From Pseudopyrenochaeta lycopersici (lineage: Eukaryota; Ascomycota; Dothideomycetes; Pleosporales; Pseudopyrenochaetaceae): a stretch of 64,000 bases of DNA. Within the stretch, counting starts at the first letter, position 1, and the number at the start of each line of letters is the position of its first letter. Of the stretch, positions 33,279-44,759 are shown in pieces. A program made the position numbers and the translations under genes. The notes under the pieces are model-generated. The model saw nothing but the letters and a program-made list of their open reading frames with translations, was not told where the DNA came from and ran no database searches. The DNA is taken from positions 62,001-126,000 of the forward strand of contig NHZP01000086.1 in the NCBI GenBank assembly GCA_003313425.1. The letters run 5' to 3'.

Positions 33279-34621
33279 TGCCAAGCCTCATCTTCCCCTC
33301 TACCTCTTTACCGTACGAGACCTTAAGTGGGCTAAAACAGCCTACATCAAGTGGCTGGAGTAGATGGGAGGAATGTGCAGGCATACAGTGCGCAATAATA
33401 CAGTTCCGCTTACAGTAGTCTTCAAATTGCCCAGTAAGGTGGCTCCCATGCCCATCAAGAACAAGAAGCCGATATTTCCCCTTCGTACGAGACTCGGTGT
33501 GCTTATTGAAGTGCTGAATCCATGCATACCCAATCTCATCGTCTGTCCATCCCTTATCGCTAACTGAGATTGCCCAATTAGCTGGCACAGGGTTATTAGC
33601 ACACCAAGTCGCCTGATAGAGCTTTGCCTTCAGGATAACAAGCGGGGGGATCTCCCGCCCTTGCGAATTAACCCCATGTACAACAGTGACCCATTCCCGA
33701 TTTTCTGGCTGTGTAGTCCTCGGACGACCCTTTCGTCCGCTCGAGTGACTACTCTTGAGGTTGAAATAACACCCATCTGGAAGCCAGTCTCATCAAAATT
33801 GTATATATCCTCGTTGAGTATCCCATACTTGTTAATCGTGTTTCGTACGAGGTTAAACCAGCCTTGTATAATAGTAGGGTCTTCGCATTGCTTTCGGTCG
33901 TCGTTGTACTTGCGATTGTACTTCGAACGGAGCATATCGTGCTGGTTAACAAAGTTTCTAACCCAGTTCTGGCCGACAGTTTGGGGTGGTGTCTCGCCGC
34001 GCGTTGCAAGGAATATCTGCGATTTCTTGTACGACAGAGATTTAGGGAGGAAACCCTTGAGCATCAAGGTCGAGAACACGTTGAAGGAGGACTTGTTCTT
34101 CAGGAGAAGTAAGTTTACACGTTACTGGTCGAGAATCGTGTCGTGAAGGGGTACCATGAAGGCGGTCGTAGAGGGTTGTGTAAGGAATATCGTGCGAGCG
34201 AGATGCTGCGCGTAAAGATTTAGTTCGACCTGAATTATATGCTTGAATTGCTAAACAAAGTCTGCCTTCAATTGCAGAAGAAGAGGACTTAGGCATAGCT
34301 TGTTATGCTTGTTGAAAGCTGGAGACGCGTTGTACGCGCTAGAGCTGATCGGCTCGCTTGTTTGATCGGCTCGCTTGTGGAACACGTTATATGGCAAGAT
34401 TACTAATGCAGTTTCTTCCTCAGGCTCCCTGAGATGACTAGTCTAGTTATCACGTGCCCTCTGAAAGAGGTTAGTGGCCCTGCGCAAGCGCCGAGACGGG
34501 ACAATCCTCGACAGAGGGTCTAGTACCCGGTTTGCCGAAAACACGCGCCAGGACACTTCACTAAAAACAAACTCGTGATAGTTCGTCTATATACCTATGA
34601 ATCGCGCGTTTCTTCGCAGAA

Positions 34622-36043
34622 ATGGGATCTACACCCCTGATTTACGATACAAATGTCGACTACGATATTTTCAGTGACCCCATTGATGACGTTGCCGTCG
34701 ACCCATGTCCCGCCCAAACCCCGCATACCCACACCCCCCTCACAAACCCCGACTGGTCTTTGGATGACGGTATAACAAGTCTAGAAGCGCTCACAGGGCA
34801 TGAATTGAGGCCTCAGCAACGTGAGGCCTTAGTAGATTTGTATAACCGCAATGATGTAGTGCTGGTGGCTACTACTGGGTTTGGGAAGACGCTGGTTATA
34901 ACTGGTTTCCACAACCTTATATCACCGTCTCGTCAACCTATCACATTGATTATTAGCCCCCTCAAGGCTATCCAGAACAATCAAAGTACTACTCTGAATT
35001 CGGTCTCTTCAAGCTATCGTGGATTCGTGCTCGACGGAGACACTAATACACTTACCAACCGCCATGCTATCGCTCGTGGAGACTACACGCATATTTGGGT
35101 ATCTGCCGAAATTGCATTGGGAGAGCTGTTAGAGAGAAATAGAGAAGAGTTACCCGAGAAGGACCAGGGGCGATCAAGGAAGACGAAGCCTAGGGCCGAG
35201 GGCAAGGCCACTGCCGGTGGACCCATTCGGCGGGTGCGACACGTCTTCCCTACTGGATACGAGGACAATGGAACGTTTACCTCCGTGCTACAATACCCTG
35301 AGTTTCAAAAGCGTCTATGTTTAATTGCTATCGACGAACTCCATTTATGCAGTGAGAGGAGTTGGGGTGGGTCCTTCCGGCCAGCCATGGGCCAACTCCA
35401 TAAGATTCGAGAGCAACTCCTTAATCATACACGTCTATTTGGAACTACTGCGACGCTTAAGCCTTCTGATTGGGATAAACTTAAGGATCGGGCTGGATTC
35501 AGGAACCCAGTCTGCTTTATCCGCGCTAATATATATAGGCACGATGTGTACATGCATATTATGCCTTGTCCTGATCCCCTAGGTATAATTAAGCGTATTA
35601 TCTATACTGCCCTTAGTCAAGCTGGGAACGTAGATTCCACCGTTGAGAATCGCATCCCAAAGATTATCATCTTCCTAGCAGAGATTGCCCACTGCGTGGA
35701 TCTTCGAGACAAGATCATCCAATGGCTCCAACAGCGGCTGCAGCGAAGACTCGATAAGAGGATTATCAAGACGTACCACGGGGATTTGACGAAGGTTTCC
35801 CGACAGGATATTGAAGAGAGATTCTCCAGGGGTGAAGTACGGATTCTTTGTGCCACCATCGCGTACGCTATAGGGGTTAATCCGGTCGGTGTCCAGTACG
35901 TCATCCAACGGGGACTATGTTGGTTGGTTGGTTGGTATTCATTTTACGTCTGTTTGATGAGGATTAAGTCCACCATCTCGCCTCCCGAAGGGCATATACG
36001 ACGTGCTAAGCTATGGAATTATAGTACAGGCGCACTACCTTAG
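34622..36043 (+). pseudogene. RecQ-like DEAH helicase, C-terminally truncated
   Basis: Superfamily 2 DNA helicase. Residues about 55-75 carry a Q-motif-like block (LRPQQREALVDLYNRNDVVL). ATTGFGKTLVI is motif I, ISPLKAIQNNQ motif Ia, LIAIDELHLCSERSWG motif II (DELH) and LFGTTATL motif III. IIKTYHGDLTKVSRQDIEERF with RILCATIAYAIGVN covers motifs IV-V. After VQYVIQRG the expected motif VI (QxxGRxGR) is missing: the frame runs into ttggttggttggt and loses similarity, then meets TAG at 36041-36043. It is a different lineage from the helicase at 58-62 kb. I read it as the remains of a mobile-element or telomere-linked helicase. The 34390-34621 interval is plain flank. Confidence 0.65.
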
Positions 36044-36446
36044 AAGCATTTCTTGCCTACGCAGGTATTGCTACCATGTCAAGCTGCAGCTCCCCTTCCA
36101 GTCAGGGAGACTGAGCCGTGTGGGTACATTAGGGAAGAACCCCTTATACTCTATGGCATAATGTGCCATTACGGTAGAAAGAGAAACAAGAGTGTATGAG
36201 GAGATTGTAAGGAAGGAGGTAGAAGGGTGAGAAGTGTCGCAGCCGTTGTGCTGCTGGTGCTGGTGTCGCTGGGTGCTACACTGGAGCCTGGCGCAGTAGC
36301 GTCTTTTACTACTGTGCCATTGCACGGCAGGAAGAGCTACCGTGGACAAATCTTACTATAGTACTGTGTGAGCTGGGTGAATGCCTCAAAGGCCTCTGGA
36401 TCATCTATCAGCACTGCAGTATACGCGAGGCCGTCGGCCCGGCTAG
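36044..36446. other. Between helicase fragment and hAT-4 remnant
   Basis: No gene confidently recognised. On the minus strand 36446-36340 reads ADGLAYTAVLIDDPEAFEAF, protein-like but unidentified and short. It is cut by the hAT terminus at 36447. Confidence 0.3.
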
Positions 36447-36760
36447 CATACATGGCTATATGAATATTCACGCTGATTTTCTTATATTAATATTATATTC
36501 AACTTATCTAGCAAAACACATATTCATATAACATATTCATGCATATTCATATAAGGGCTCACGTGATGCCAAGCCACTGCAGTGAAGTAAGGAAGTCAAT
36601 TGATGTACCTGTATAGCCCAAAAATTACCTCAATTACTCCTATCTGACCCGTATGCTATTAGATATCACCCTCTATAGCCTCTGGATCACACGGGAGGCC
36701 TATTCCGCCCTCGGCTGAGGGCCTAATATGACCCTCTCGCAGCCAGTTGCCGATACACTC
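36447..36760 (-). repeat. Partial hAT-4 copy (terminus plus 3' coding end)
   Basis: 314 bp identical by eye to 42009-42322, from the hAT terminus (catacatggctatatgaat) to gatacactc inside the transposase C-terminus. Together with the full copy it formed a direct junction (gatacactc|catacatgg) before the Copia inserted there. Confidence 0.85.
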
Positions 36761-36761
36761 C

Positions 36762-36935
36762 TGTCAGATAGAATGCTCAAATGCGATGAGGTATGTTGAT
36801 AGGTTTTTCATTGTATTCATCATTAAGTTCTTTGCTATTTTTTTCCTTTTTATGTAGTGTGTGTGTGCCAAGTGGTTACACCCGAGCTTTGTGCTACAAT
36901 GCTGTATCGCGTACGATCGCTGCTTGTATCTGACA
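36762..36935 (-). repeat. Copia 3' LTR
   Basis: 174 bp, TG...CA. On the plus strand it includes the core ccaagtggttacacccgag, shared with the solo LTR at 2141-2314. Identical by eye to 41831-42004. Confidence 0.95.
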
Positions 36936-37038
36936 CACCCCCTCAGCTTGGAAACCATTTCAAGCTGGACAAGAACCACTTCCGTTGTCTTCTAGTGAAT
37001 CTCGAGGTCGTGTACAAGGAGCATTGATCGCCGTCTAG

Positions 37039-40000
37039 CTACGCCTGTTCGATCTCTAGCTTCTCAATTTGGCTTTGGATCTCTTCAAGGCGTGCTGCTG
37101 TTATTTCTCTGCTTCCTGTGAGTTCTACCAGGCCCATTTGGCTTAGAAACTGTGTCCATTTGTTGGCTGGCAACGCCTTTGTAAAGCCATCAGCTAGCAT
37201 GTCAGCCGATTGGACATGGATGACCCGAATACTTCTTCTTGACACCTCCTGTCTCAGCCAATGATTGTGAATGTCCACATGCCGGAGCTTGGTTTGCAGC
37301 CGTGAGACTTCATTATTGATTAGCCGGATGGTTTGAGTGTTATCGCATTGTATCGTGATTGTGTCCTCAGGCAGATTGATTTGCAGTTCCTTAAGTAGTC
37401 GTGATATGAATATAGCTTCTTTTGCCACTTGTGATAGCGCAAGAAGCTCAGCTTCTGTAGTCGATGTTGTGACTGTATCTTGCTTACTTGCTTTCCAAGC
37501 AATCAAACCGCCGAATAACTTGATTGTGTATCCCTGCGAGCTCTTTCTATCGATTGTGTTGTCTGCAAACGAGGCATCGCTCGCTACTTCAAGACAGTCA
37601 TCTCCACCAAGCTCAAGGGCTCTTGATTTGGTGCTTTGGAGGTAAAGGAGAACTCGGTCAGCTGCTGTATGGTGCTCAGTGCCAGGGTTCATAAGGAATC
37701 GGGCCAGTCTTGATGTTGCAAAGGCGATGTCCGGTCGGGTTGTAACAGCTGCATATAGCAGAGATCCAATCTTGCGTTGGTACTTGTTGATTTCTGATGG
37801 AGTAGCTAGGCCGTCTCGGGGCTTTAGTTCAATGGCTGCCATTGGAGTGTCATGTCGGATGTCTTTTCTGCCGACTAAGCGGCTGATCTTGTCCGCGTAT
37901 GCTGCTTGTGATAGCTGGATCTTGCGCTGCTCTCGGTTCCTAATGACTTCAACTCCAAGAAACCATTGAAGATCATCTCCACCTGTGATAGAGTACTTGT
38001 CTCTAAGATGTTGAATCGCTTGCTGGGCTTCAGTCTCCTTCTGCTTGCTGTATGCAAGAATGATATCGTCGACATAGAAGAATATGATAATTCCGTCTTT
38101 AATTAGGCAGCATGGCTCGTGAGGGACGTTCTGAAAGCCAAGTTTCTTGAGGGTTGATGTGAATTCCTTTTGCCAGAGGAGAGGGGAGATTCGGAGACCG
38201 TATAAAGCCTTGTTTACCTGGAGTATCGTTCCGGGCTTTCGGTAGCCGTGGGGCATTCTCATGTATACTTCTTGATCCATGGTTGCGTGGACAAAGGCGT
38301 TCGTGACATCGTATTGCTTGAGCTCCAGATTGTAGTGAGCTGCTATTGCCATCAGCATTCGGAATGAACGGCTGGCGAGAGTAGCTGCGTAAGTGTCTTG
38401 TGAGGTAATATTCCTTTGTTGGTCACCTCGGACGACGAGTCGCGCCTTACACTTCAGCAAGTGATGGTTCTTGTCTAGTTTGTAGGTATACACCCACATA
38501 CAATCGAGGATCTGTTGTCTTGTCAGTTTGATCTTCTTTATTGGCACTTCGGACCATGATTTCATCTTGTGATGGCTTTTAAGGTGCTCTTTCTCAGCTT
38601 CCTTGAACCATTCGCAGAGAGGATGTTTCTCAATTCCTGTGTGAGAAGTTGGCAGCGGCGGTAACTCGCTTTGATGTGGCTTTAATCCTTGGGCCAACAT
38701 TCGCTTCATCTGGGCCTTGTCGATTATCTTCCCATTGTGGGTTCCAACGTGCCCTGCTTGGGTGCCCGCTATAAAGGCCGCTTCCCAAGGAATCGTTTTT
38801 GATGAGCCAGATGTTGTTTGGCTATCTCCTTGATGCTCGCCAGATAAAAGTTGCGTAAGCAGAGCTACTGGCGGCGGAGTAGTTGGCGGAGAGGGGTAGG
38901 TGTAGTTGATCCTCCTCCCTTGATAGTAACCCGGTTGGTTACCTTGCTGGGTCGTTTCAGAGTCTTGAATGGTGTCGTCTTCATAAAACGTTTGGGTCTC
39001 TGGTTCCTCATGGGTTGGTTCTGGCAGTTCAACTGTCCTCATCCATGCAGCTATCTCGTTTAGCGTGCTGTGCATAAGGTTGTCCATAAGGTCTTCCGTC
39101 TTCCCGTCAAATATTAATTCTTCATCAAACACTACATCTCGAGTGCTGATTACTTTGGCCATGGATGGAATCCAGATTCTGTAGATATTGGAGGATCGGT
39201 ATCCAACGAGGTATCCTATCCATGCTCTGGGGTCGAGACGTTGGAGTCGCGATTTGCCTCGAAGTGTATCGTCGGTAAGGGCGAATGCCTTACAACCGTA
39301 TGCCTTAAGATGGGCTTGATTCGGTTTCCGCGGGGAGGTAATTATGCCATCGTACAGGGCTGCCGTAGTGAAGAAAACTTCGTAGGGTGATTTCCAGGCG
39401 TTTGAGTAGTTTGGCGTTCGATTGTATAGGTACACTGCTGCTCGTACGATCTCTGGCCACAGTTCCCATGGTAGGTTTGCGTCTAATCGTATCGTGCGCG
39501 ATTTGTCTTTTACCACACCCCCTGAGCGTTCAGCTCCACCGTTCTGGGATTGAGTGTCTGGGGCGGAAGGCTCCAATCGAATTGAGCGCGCGGTACACCA
39601 TCTTGAAACTTCGGGTTTAGTAGTCGCGATCTCTCCGTCGCATTCGATGACCTTGACTGTAATGTTGTACTGCTTCTTCAGGAAGCGGACGATGATATCC
39701 AGGAACCCGATAATGGACTTTCCGAGTCGATTGTCCTTGAAGTAGAAATCCCACATGAAACCAGAGTACCGATCAGTAACTAGCATCTGACTCTTCTCTT
39801 TTGTTGAACTTCCTTCCTCGTACGTGTGGAAGTCAATAGCGAGTCTTTCCCCAGGCCCTTGGTCGTGTACTCGGGGTGTGCGTCTTATCTGGCGTTTAGT
39901 CTTGGCTCTTCCACATGCGTTGCATTGTACAGTGGTGATTCCTTTGATGCGCACCCCCTCAGATTGTTGGACTAAGTGCTCGATTGCTGCTGGTCCTGGG

Positions 40001-40548
40001 TGTCCCATTCGCCTATGCCACCGCATGGCGTCGGCCTTCTGTGCTGATCGCTTGGTGCGGGAGTTGATTGCTTTCGTGAAGAAGGCGGCTTCGCCCTTGT
40101 CCTGGTGTTCGAGTATCCATTGGCCATGTGCCTCCTTCAGGTGTGTGATTGTAGTGTTATCCCGTCTCTTCAGAGCAGTAGGGTCACTCTGGTTGTCCCA
40201 CCACATCCCTTGCTGTCTGAGTAGTCTAAAAGAGACCAAATTACACAGGATGTCTGGACACCAGGCTACGTTGCGCAGTTCGAGTTTAGTCGGCCCGTTC
40301 GGTCCGATGAGGTCGAGTAGGACTGATCCGTATCCTTGTATCCAGATCCGTGTATTTCCGGCCCAAATACAGTCTGCAGCCGTAGGCGGACTGAGGTCTC
40401 GGACTCGGTTACGATCGTTCGTGATGTGTATCGTGGATCCTGAGTCCAAAATAAACGAGTGCCTCAGTGGATAGTCTGAAGCTTCTGCTCGAAATGATGC
40501 AGCAGTTAAGGCAGCATTAATCGTTGAAATCTTCCGTCCCTCTAGTCA
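37039..40548 (-). CDS. pol: Copia Pol: protease, integrase, RT, RNase H
   Basis: Open from the Gag stop (40546) to 37039 in the same frame as Gag. There is no ATG at the start of the Pol part, which fits synthesis as a Gag-Pol fusion. The protease motif DSGSTIH is at about 40446. It is followed by the GAG-pre-integrase HHCC finger (WHRRMGHPGP ... CNACGRAKTKR). The integrase DDE shows LAIDFHTYEEG, ECDGEIA and SQNGGAERSGG. The reverse transcriptase has DVTNAFVHA and FFYVDDIILAY. RNase H shows EVASDASFAD, TSTTEAELLALS and IQCDNTQTI. About 1136 residues after the protease start, normal for Copia. No internal stop. Confidence 0.9.
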
Positions 40549-41793
40549 CTCCGTAGACATTTCGGGTGTCTGAGACGTTGACGTTTTGATGGTTGGTGTT
40601 TTTGTGCGAGCTCTTTTCCCGCTCCTAAGCTGTTCTTGCAGGTCAGCGTCATGTTCCAGTCGGTGCCTTACCATCGCTGCGATTCCTGAGCGAGGTGTGA
40701 ACCACTCTGGTGCTTTATTTGTGTGGACATAGTAACAATTCTCTAGTCCATGGCGTTGTTCACAAGCAGGGCATTTTACTCCTTCAGCTGCCGCTGTATC
40801 CCCTGTTGAGGACTGCTTGGATATGGTATTTTGACCAAAAGTTCGTTTTTGACGAGGTCTTCCCCGACTCCCCTGTGTGGTTGGAGTGGATGGTGCGCTA
40901 TCGGCAACGTGAGAGGCGTCCCTGTCAGTGCCCGGGGTGGATTCACCACCAGCAGCGAGAAATGAGGTGTTCCCTACAGTAAAGGCGCCCCTCTGCTGCT
41001 TCCCCTTTAAAGGGTGGTACTTGCTCATGTGTTCTCGGAAGCGTTTCATCATTTCTTTGCGAGTCATATTTTGTTCTCGCCGACCATAGTCCTGGAATGT
41101 CGTTGCCCAGGTTGGTGCTATCTTCATGACTGAGTCAAGAAAGTCTTGTACGATATCTTGTATATTCTGTATTTCAGCGACCCCTTCGGTCTCCGCGTTC
41201 GTTGCGGCGTGGTCGTATTCCGAGAGCCAGGTGTCCCAACTCCCGGGCTGTCTCATTGGTTTGAGGGCGGCTAGGTATCGGTGACGTGCTCGCAACCGTT
41301 CTTCTTCGGCGTCTATTCCGACGGTTTGTTTCAGGCTGATGAGCCACGTTCGAATTGGTTCACCTGGCTTACAGCAGTTCTTCATGAGGTGGGGTGATAC
41401 TGATTGTTGGATATATACCACCACTTTGTCCATATTCGCCCGTTCTTCGCGATAGTCTCTGTCTGCTATCTTGTATGACTCAAGGCGGAGTTTGTAGAAG
41501 TCGGTGTCCTCCTTCCACGCCTTGAGGCCGTTTGTTGAGAGCTCGGACGGGGCCTCTGGTCGCAGAGGTGCTCCATTGTCGTCGATACCAAGCGTCGTCT
41601 TTCTCTCGTACTTCGTGATGTCTGGCTCGGTTGGGATTCTTGGTTTCGTTTTCAGAGGAGTATTTTGAGTAGGATCTATCTGTTCCCACACGTCAAGGGA
41701 GACGCATCGCGTTTCTAGCTGTTGCAGCCATGGCGTGTACGTCGTGTAGTCCATTAGGAGTACGGTTGGTTCTCGCATTGTCGACAGCGACAT
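40546..41793 (-). CDS. gag: Copia Gag
   Basis: ATG 41793 (MSLSTMREPTVLLMDYTTY), 415 residues. The nucleocapsid zinc knuckle CPACEQRHGLENC (C-x2-C-x4-H-x4-C) lies near residue 345, preceded by a basic stretch. The capsid region resembles UBN2/Copia Gag (YIQQSVSPHLMKNC). The stop codon is TGA at 40546-40548 followed at once by CTA GAG; Pol continues in the same frame without another stop. The 5' LTR ends 37 bp upstream of the ATG. Confidence 0.9.
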   Translation of the reverse strand: MSLSTMREPTVLLMDYTTYTPWLQQLETRCVSLDVWEQIDPTQNTPLKTKPRIPTEPDITKYERKTTLGIDDNGAPLRPEAPSELSTNGLKAWKEDTDFYKLRLESYKIADRDYREERANMDKVVVYIQQSVSPHLMKNCCKPGEPIRTWLISLKQTVGIDAEEERLRARHRYLAALKPMRQPGSWDTWLSEYDHAATNAETEGVAEIQNIQDIVQDFLDSVMKIAPTWATTFQDYGRREQNMTRKEMMKRFREHMSKYHPLKGKQQRGAFTVGNTSFLAAGGESTPGTDRDASHVADSAPSTPTTQGSRGRPRQKRTFGQNTISKQSSTGDTAAAEGVKCPACEQRHGLENCYYVHTNKAPEWFTPRSGIAAMVRHRLEHDADLQEQLRSGKRARTKTPTIKTSTSQTPEMSTE

Positions 41794-41830
41794 TGTTTCA
41801 GAGTGTAATTGAGACAGTGAGACTCTTAAT

Positions 41831-42004
41831 TGTCAGATAGAATGCTCAAATGCGATGAGGTATGTTGATAGGTTTTTCATTGTATTCATCATTAAGTTCT
41901 TTGCTATTTTTTTCCTTTTTATGTAGTGTGTGTGTGCCAAGTGGTTACACCCGAGCTTTGTGCTACAATGCTGTATCGCGTACGATCGCTGCTTGTATCT
42001 GACA
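41831..42004 (-). repeat. Copia 5' LTR
   Basis: 174 bp, identical by eye to 36762-36935. In element orientation it is followed by attaagagtctcac, where the primer-binding site should lie; I do not recognise the matching tRNA. Confidence 0.95.
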
Positions 42005-42220
42005 ACTCCATACATGGCTATATGAATATTCACGCTGATTTTCTTATATTAATATTATATTCAACTTATCTAGCAAAACACATATTCATATAACATATTC
42101 ATGCATATTCATATAAGGGCTCACGTGATGCCAAGCCACTGCAGTGAAGTAAGGAAGTCAATTGATGTACCTGTATAGCCCAAAAATTACCTCAATTACT
42201 CCTATCTGACCCGTATGCTA

Positions 42221-44645
42221 TTAGATATCACCCTCTATAGCCTCTGGATCACACGGGAGGCCTATTCCGCCCTCGGCTGAGGGCCTAATATGACCCTCTC
42301 GCAGCCAGTTGCCGATACACTCAATCTTCTCAATGCTCTCAATCCGTAATCGTAGCCTATCCCACCTAGCTGTGCGCCTAGCTCCTGAAAAGGTCCGCTC
42401 TGGCTCCGCTGACTCTGCTGGTATAGAGAGGATATCGATAGCCATGCGGCTAAGCCGTGGGTAAGCTATACGAACGTCCTCACTACACCACCATTGAAGA
42501 GGCGTAGTGCCCTCAGCAAGCGCGATAGGAGCCTCTGAGATAAAGTTATCCAAACCGTCCTTGCCACGTGTATTCGCCATAGTCTTATTCCGCACCTCTA
42601 AGCGCATCTTTGAGAGCATCGTGTCCTTTCGCTTTAATGAAGCAGGTACAGCTAAGGATTGCTCCGATAGCTGTGTCTCGACATCGCGATTATACTCGTT
42701 CTCCCAAAGTCCACGGGCGGCGGCAATCGCGCTCTCGTGCCATTCCTCGGGCCAGCATTCTTCGATGTAGCTCTTGCGTTTAGAAGGATCGAGAAGGAGA
42801 GCAGCGGCGTATACAGGGACATCCTCAGTCATAGTATAATACTTATCGAGTATAAACCAGCACATATCGATAGAGTGAACTATGCGATCATCGCGAGTGC
42901 TCGGCTGCGAGTAGTGGGCCTAATTAGCTAATTAGCATGCCATATAAGCTACGGATAAGTAGGAAGATGTGAAATTAGCCGTATACCTTCCACTTCTCGC
43001 AGTGTCCTAGGAGAAGGTCCAGCAGCTCAAGGGACTGTGAGATTGATGCCATATCGCCTTCAGCTTCCAACGTAGCCTCATGGAAAGGTTGGAGGAATTC
43101 TAGCGTTCTGCCTAGCATCTCCCAATCCCTACTAGTAAGAGTATTACCCTCGAGATCCTTATCATGCTCAGCAGTAAACTGGATGATCTGTGTCTTCTCC
43201 TTTAACGCAATAGCGATAACCCTGTACCATGAGGACCATCTCGTGATATTGTCGACACCTAGCTGCTTACCTACAGTATCGTACCATTGATCGTTATGTA
43301 GAGCTGAGCTACGTACGTAGACTGCAAGCATATGAAGCTTTGCTAGCGCTGGAATGCCTTGCCAGCCAGCGAAGCGCTCGTCGCTGTTGCTGGCTTGCTG
43401 CTGCGTAATTGCGGCTCGCTTGCCCCTCACCTTTGCAGATCTTCTCGTAGGCTGCTCCCTCCGCTCTTCCTGCTGTATTGTGGTATCCAAACGTGCCGCA
43501 ATCTCCGCCGGATCCAGCTCATGTAATTGCTGTGAGAACTCCTCTAGCATAGTTGAACCGGGTTCATCAGCAGTAGCTTCGAGTGCAGCTCTAAGTGCTT
43601 CTTTTGAGCGAGCGAGAAGGAAGGCTTGTAAGGCGAGATTGATAATATGGCCGATGCAGCGGATTCTGCGGCATTTGTGAGGGTACTCGACCTATATAAT
43701 AATTTAGCATAGTGTACAGCAGCATTAGCAGCTTAGTATGAGTTAGACTTACACCTAATTCCGCCTCTAAAATCTTTGCTAGCTCCTCTAAGCAGGTGTC
43801 GTTTGATGTAGCATTATCGCCTGTATAATAACCAAGGTTTTGAGCAGTGATATTGAACTTCTGTAGCGTACTGGCAATCAACCTAGCCTGCACAGCGCCA
43901 GAATGGCTGTATTTACACTCTAGAAGTCCTAGTAGTGCTTTCTGAAGCTAAAGTCCTCATTAACCCATTGAGCGCATATAGCGAGTACGCCATGTCGATG
44001 TGGTGATGTCCAGAGATCAGAAGACATGTGTATCTTCGACTGCGCTGTTTGAAGGCTCTCAGCAAGCTGTGAGCTATATAACGAGTAGTTCGAGTTAATA
44101 TAGCCCATAGCCTGCTTTCGGTCGCTGATGAGAAGGTCTCCAATAGCTGGATTGCATGCCAGAGCTAGGTCTCGTAGCTCAGAGTACTCAACTGCCGAAA
44201 ACGGCAGTCTGCGCCTTGTTAGAAGCCCCACAACTGCCTCAATGTAGACTTGCTTATTAAAACAGTTGCGGAGAGCAGCCTGAGAAGGACGAGAGATGAT
44301 ATACGAATCGATAGCGCCAGACGAAACGCCCGAGGTAGATATACCAGATAGAGTATCATTTGCAGCCTCGCTCGCTCGTATAAGGGCTCGGTGGGCCGTT
44401 TCTGCATGGTGTATAGCGTTGCCAGGCACTCGGTTCGACCATGGAGGATTCTGACAGTGAAGACAAACGTAAGCACGATGTCCCTTCGTCCTTCTGCGCT
44501 TTAGGCCAGATTCAACTTGGAAGTGTTCGTCGGGATAATCTACATAGAAAAAAGCGTTGAAATTCCATGAAAGTTTCGATGCAAACGAGCCAATAGAAGG
44601 GTTATTAGTCCATGAGGTTGATATCTCAGAAGCCTGAGAAGCCAT
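42221..44645 (-). pseudogene. hAT transposase of hAT-4, one frameshift
   Basis: ATG 44645 (MASQASEISTSWTNNPSIG). BED-type finger (RAYVCLHCQNPPWSN ... AIHHAETAH), then MSSDLWTSPHRHGVLAICA, LGYYTGDNATSNDTC, CRRIRCIGHIINLALQAF and VDNITRWSSWY. The C-terminal block is YPRLSRMAIDILSIPAESAEP. Two introns fit: 43692-43752 (GTAAGT...TATAG) and 42920-42986 (GTATAC...ATTAG). The frame is lost once, near 43945, between EDFSFRK and LLGLLECKYSHSG, where one base appears to be missing. Apart from that about 750 residues are preserved. The N-terminal 165 or so codons are repeated identically in hAT-6 at 50183-50679. Confidence 0.85.
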
Positions 44646-44759
44646 AGATGCTAATAAGCAGTATGTTAATCCCGGAGTGGATGCCGGTAGTAGTAGGCAG
44701 GGAAGGAGATAAGAACTGAGTTTTTCTTGTAACAGGTTTCTAGCTACATGTATATACAA

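Larger units (their letters stand above)
29589..34296 (-). pseudogene. Fot1/pogo DDE_1 transposase, interrupted and frameshifted
   Basis: Starts MPKSSSSAIEGRLCLAI at 34296 with a psq/CENP-B-type HTH (SHDIPYTTLYDRLHG). The catalytic DDE_1 domain shows NFDETGFQMG, LLVLDGHGSH and HLLQPLDVGCF, the three acidic residues of this family. Frame changes occur near 34050 and near 33747, the latter between SRVV and GRPRTTQPENREW. At 33279-33286 the gene is cut by hAT-2 and resumes at 30231 (MRLG to INRITKEDFF). A TAG at 29991-29993 (VKR-stop-AKH) lies before a C-terminal coiled region. The last segment carries a Cys-rich end (CSMCELLEHTARTC). Confidence 0.85.
29475..34387 (-). mobile_element. Fot1/pogo element, split by hAT-2
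   Basis: Terminal inverted repeats start acgtgttccacaagcgagcc at 29475 and end as the complement at 34387, extending about 45 bp with two internal copies of the aagcga(g/a)ccgatca motif. TA flanks both ends (29473-29474, 34388-34389). Total 4913 bp, of which 3055 bp are hAT-2 plus one 8 bp duplicate, leaving an ordinary 1.9 kb pogo element. Confidence 0.9.
36762..42004 (-). mobile_element. Intact Copia (Ty1-type) LTR retrotransposon
   Basis: 5243 bp, transcribed on the minus strand. LTRs are 36762-36935 and 41831-42004, 174 bp each, beginning tgtcagata and ending tatctgaca. They appear identical. Target duplication actcc at 36757-36761 and 42005-42009. A purine-rich tract (gagggggtg on the minus strand, 36936-36944) lies directly before the 3' LTR. 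Gag and Pol frames are both open, and their order (protease, integrase, reverse transcriptase, RNase H) is that of Copia. It looks recently transposed and potentially active. Confidence 0.95.

Noticed and set aside
36764..36979. Small protein encoded in the Copia LTR
   Set aside because: The frame lies in the LTR, is repeated in both LTRs, and has no independent support.
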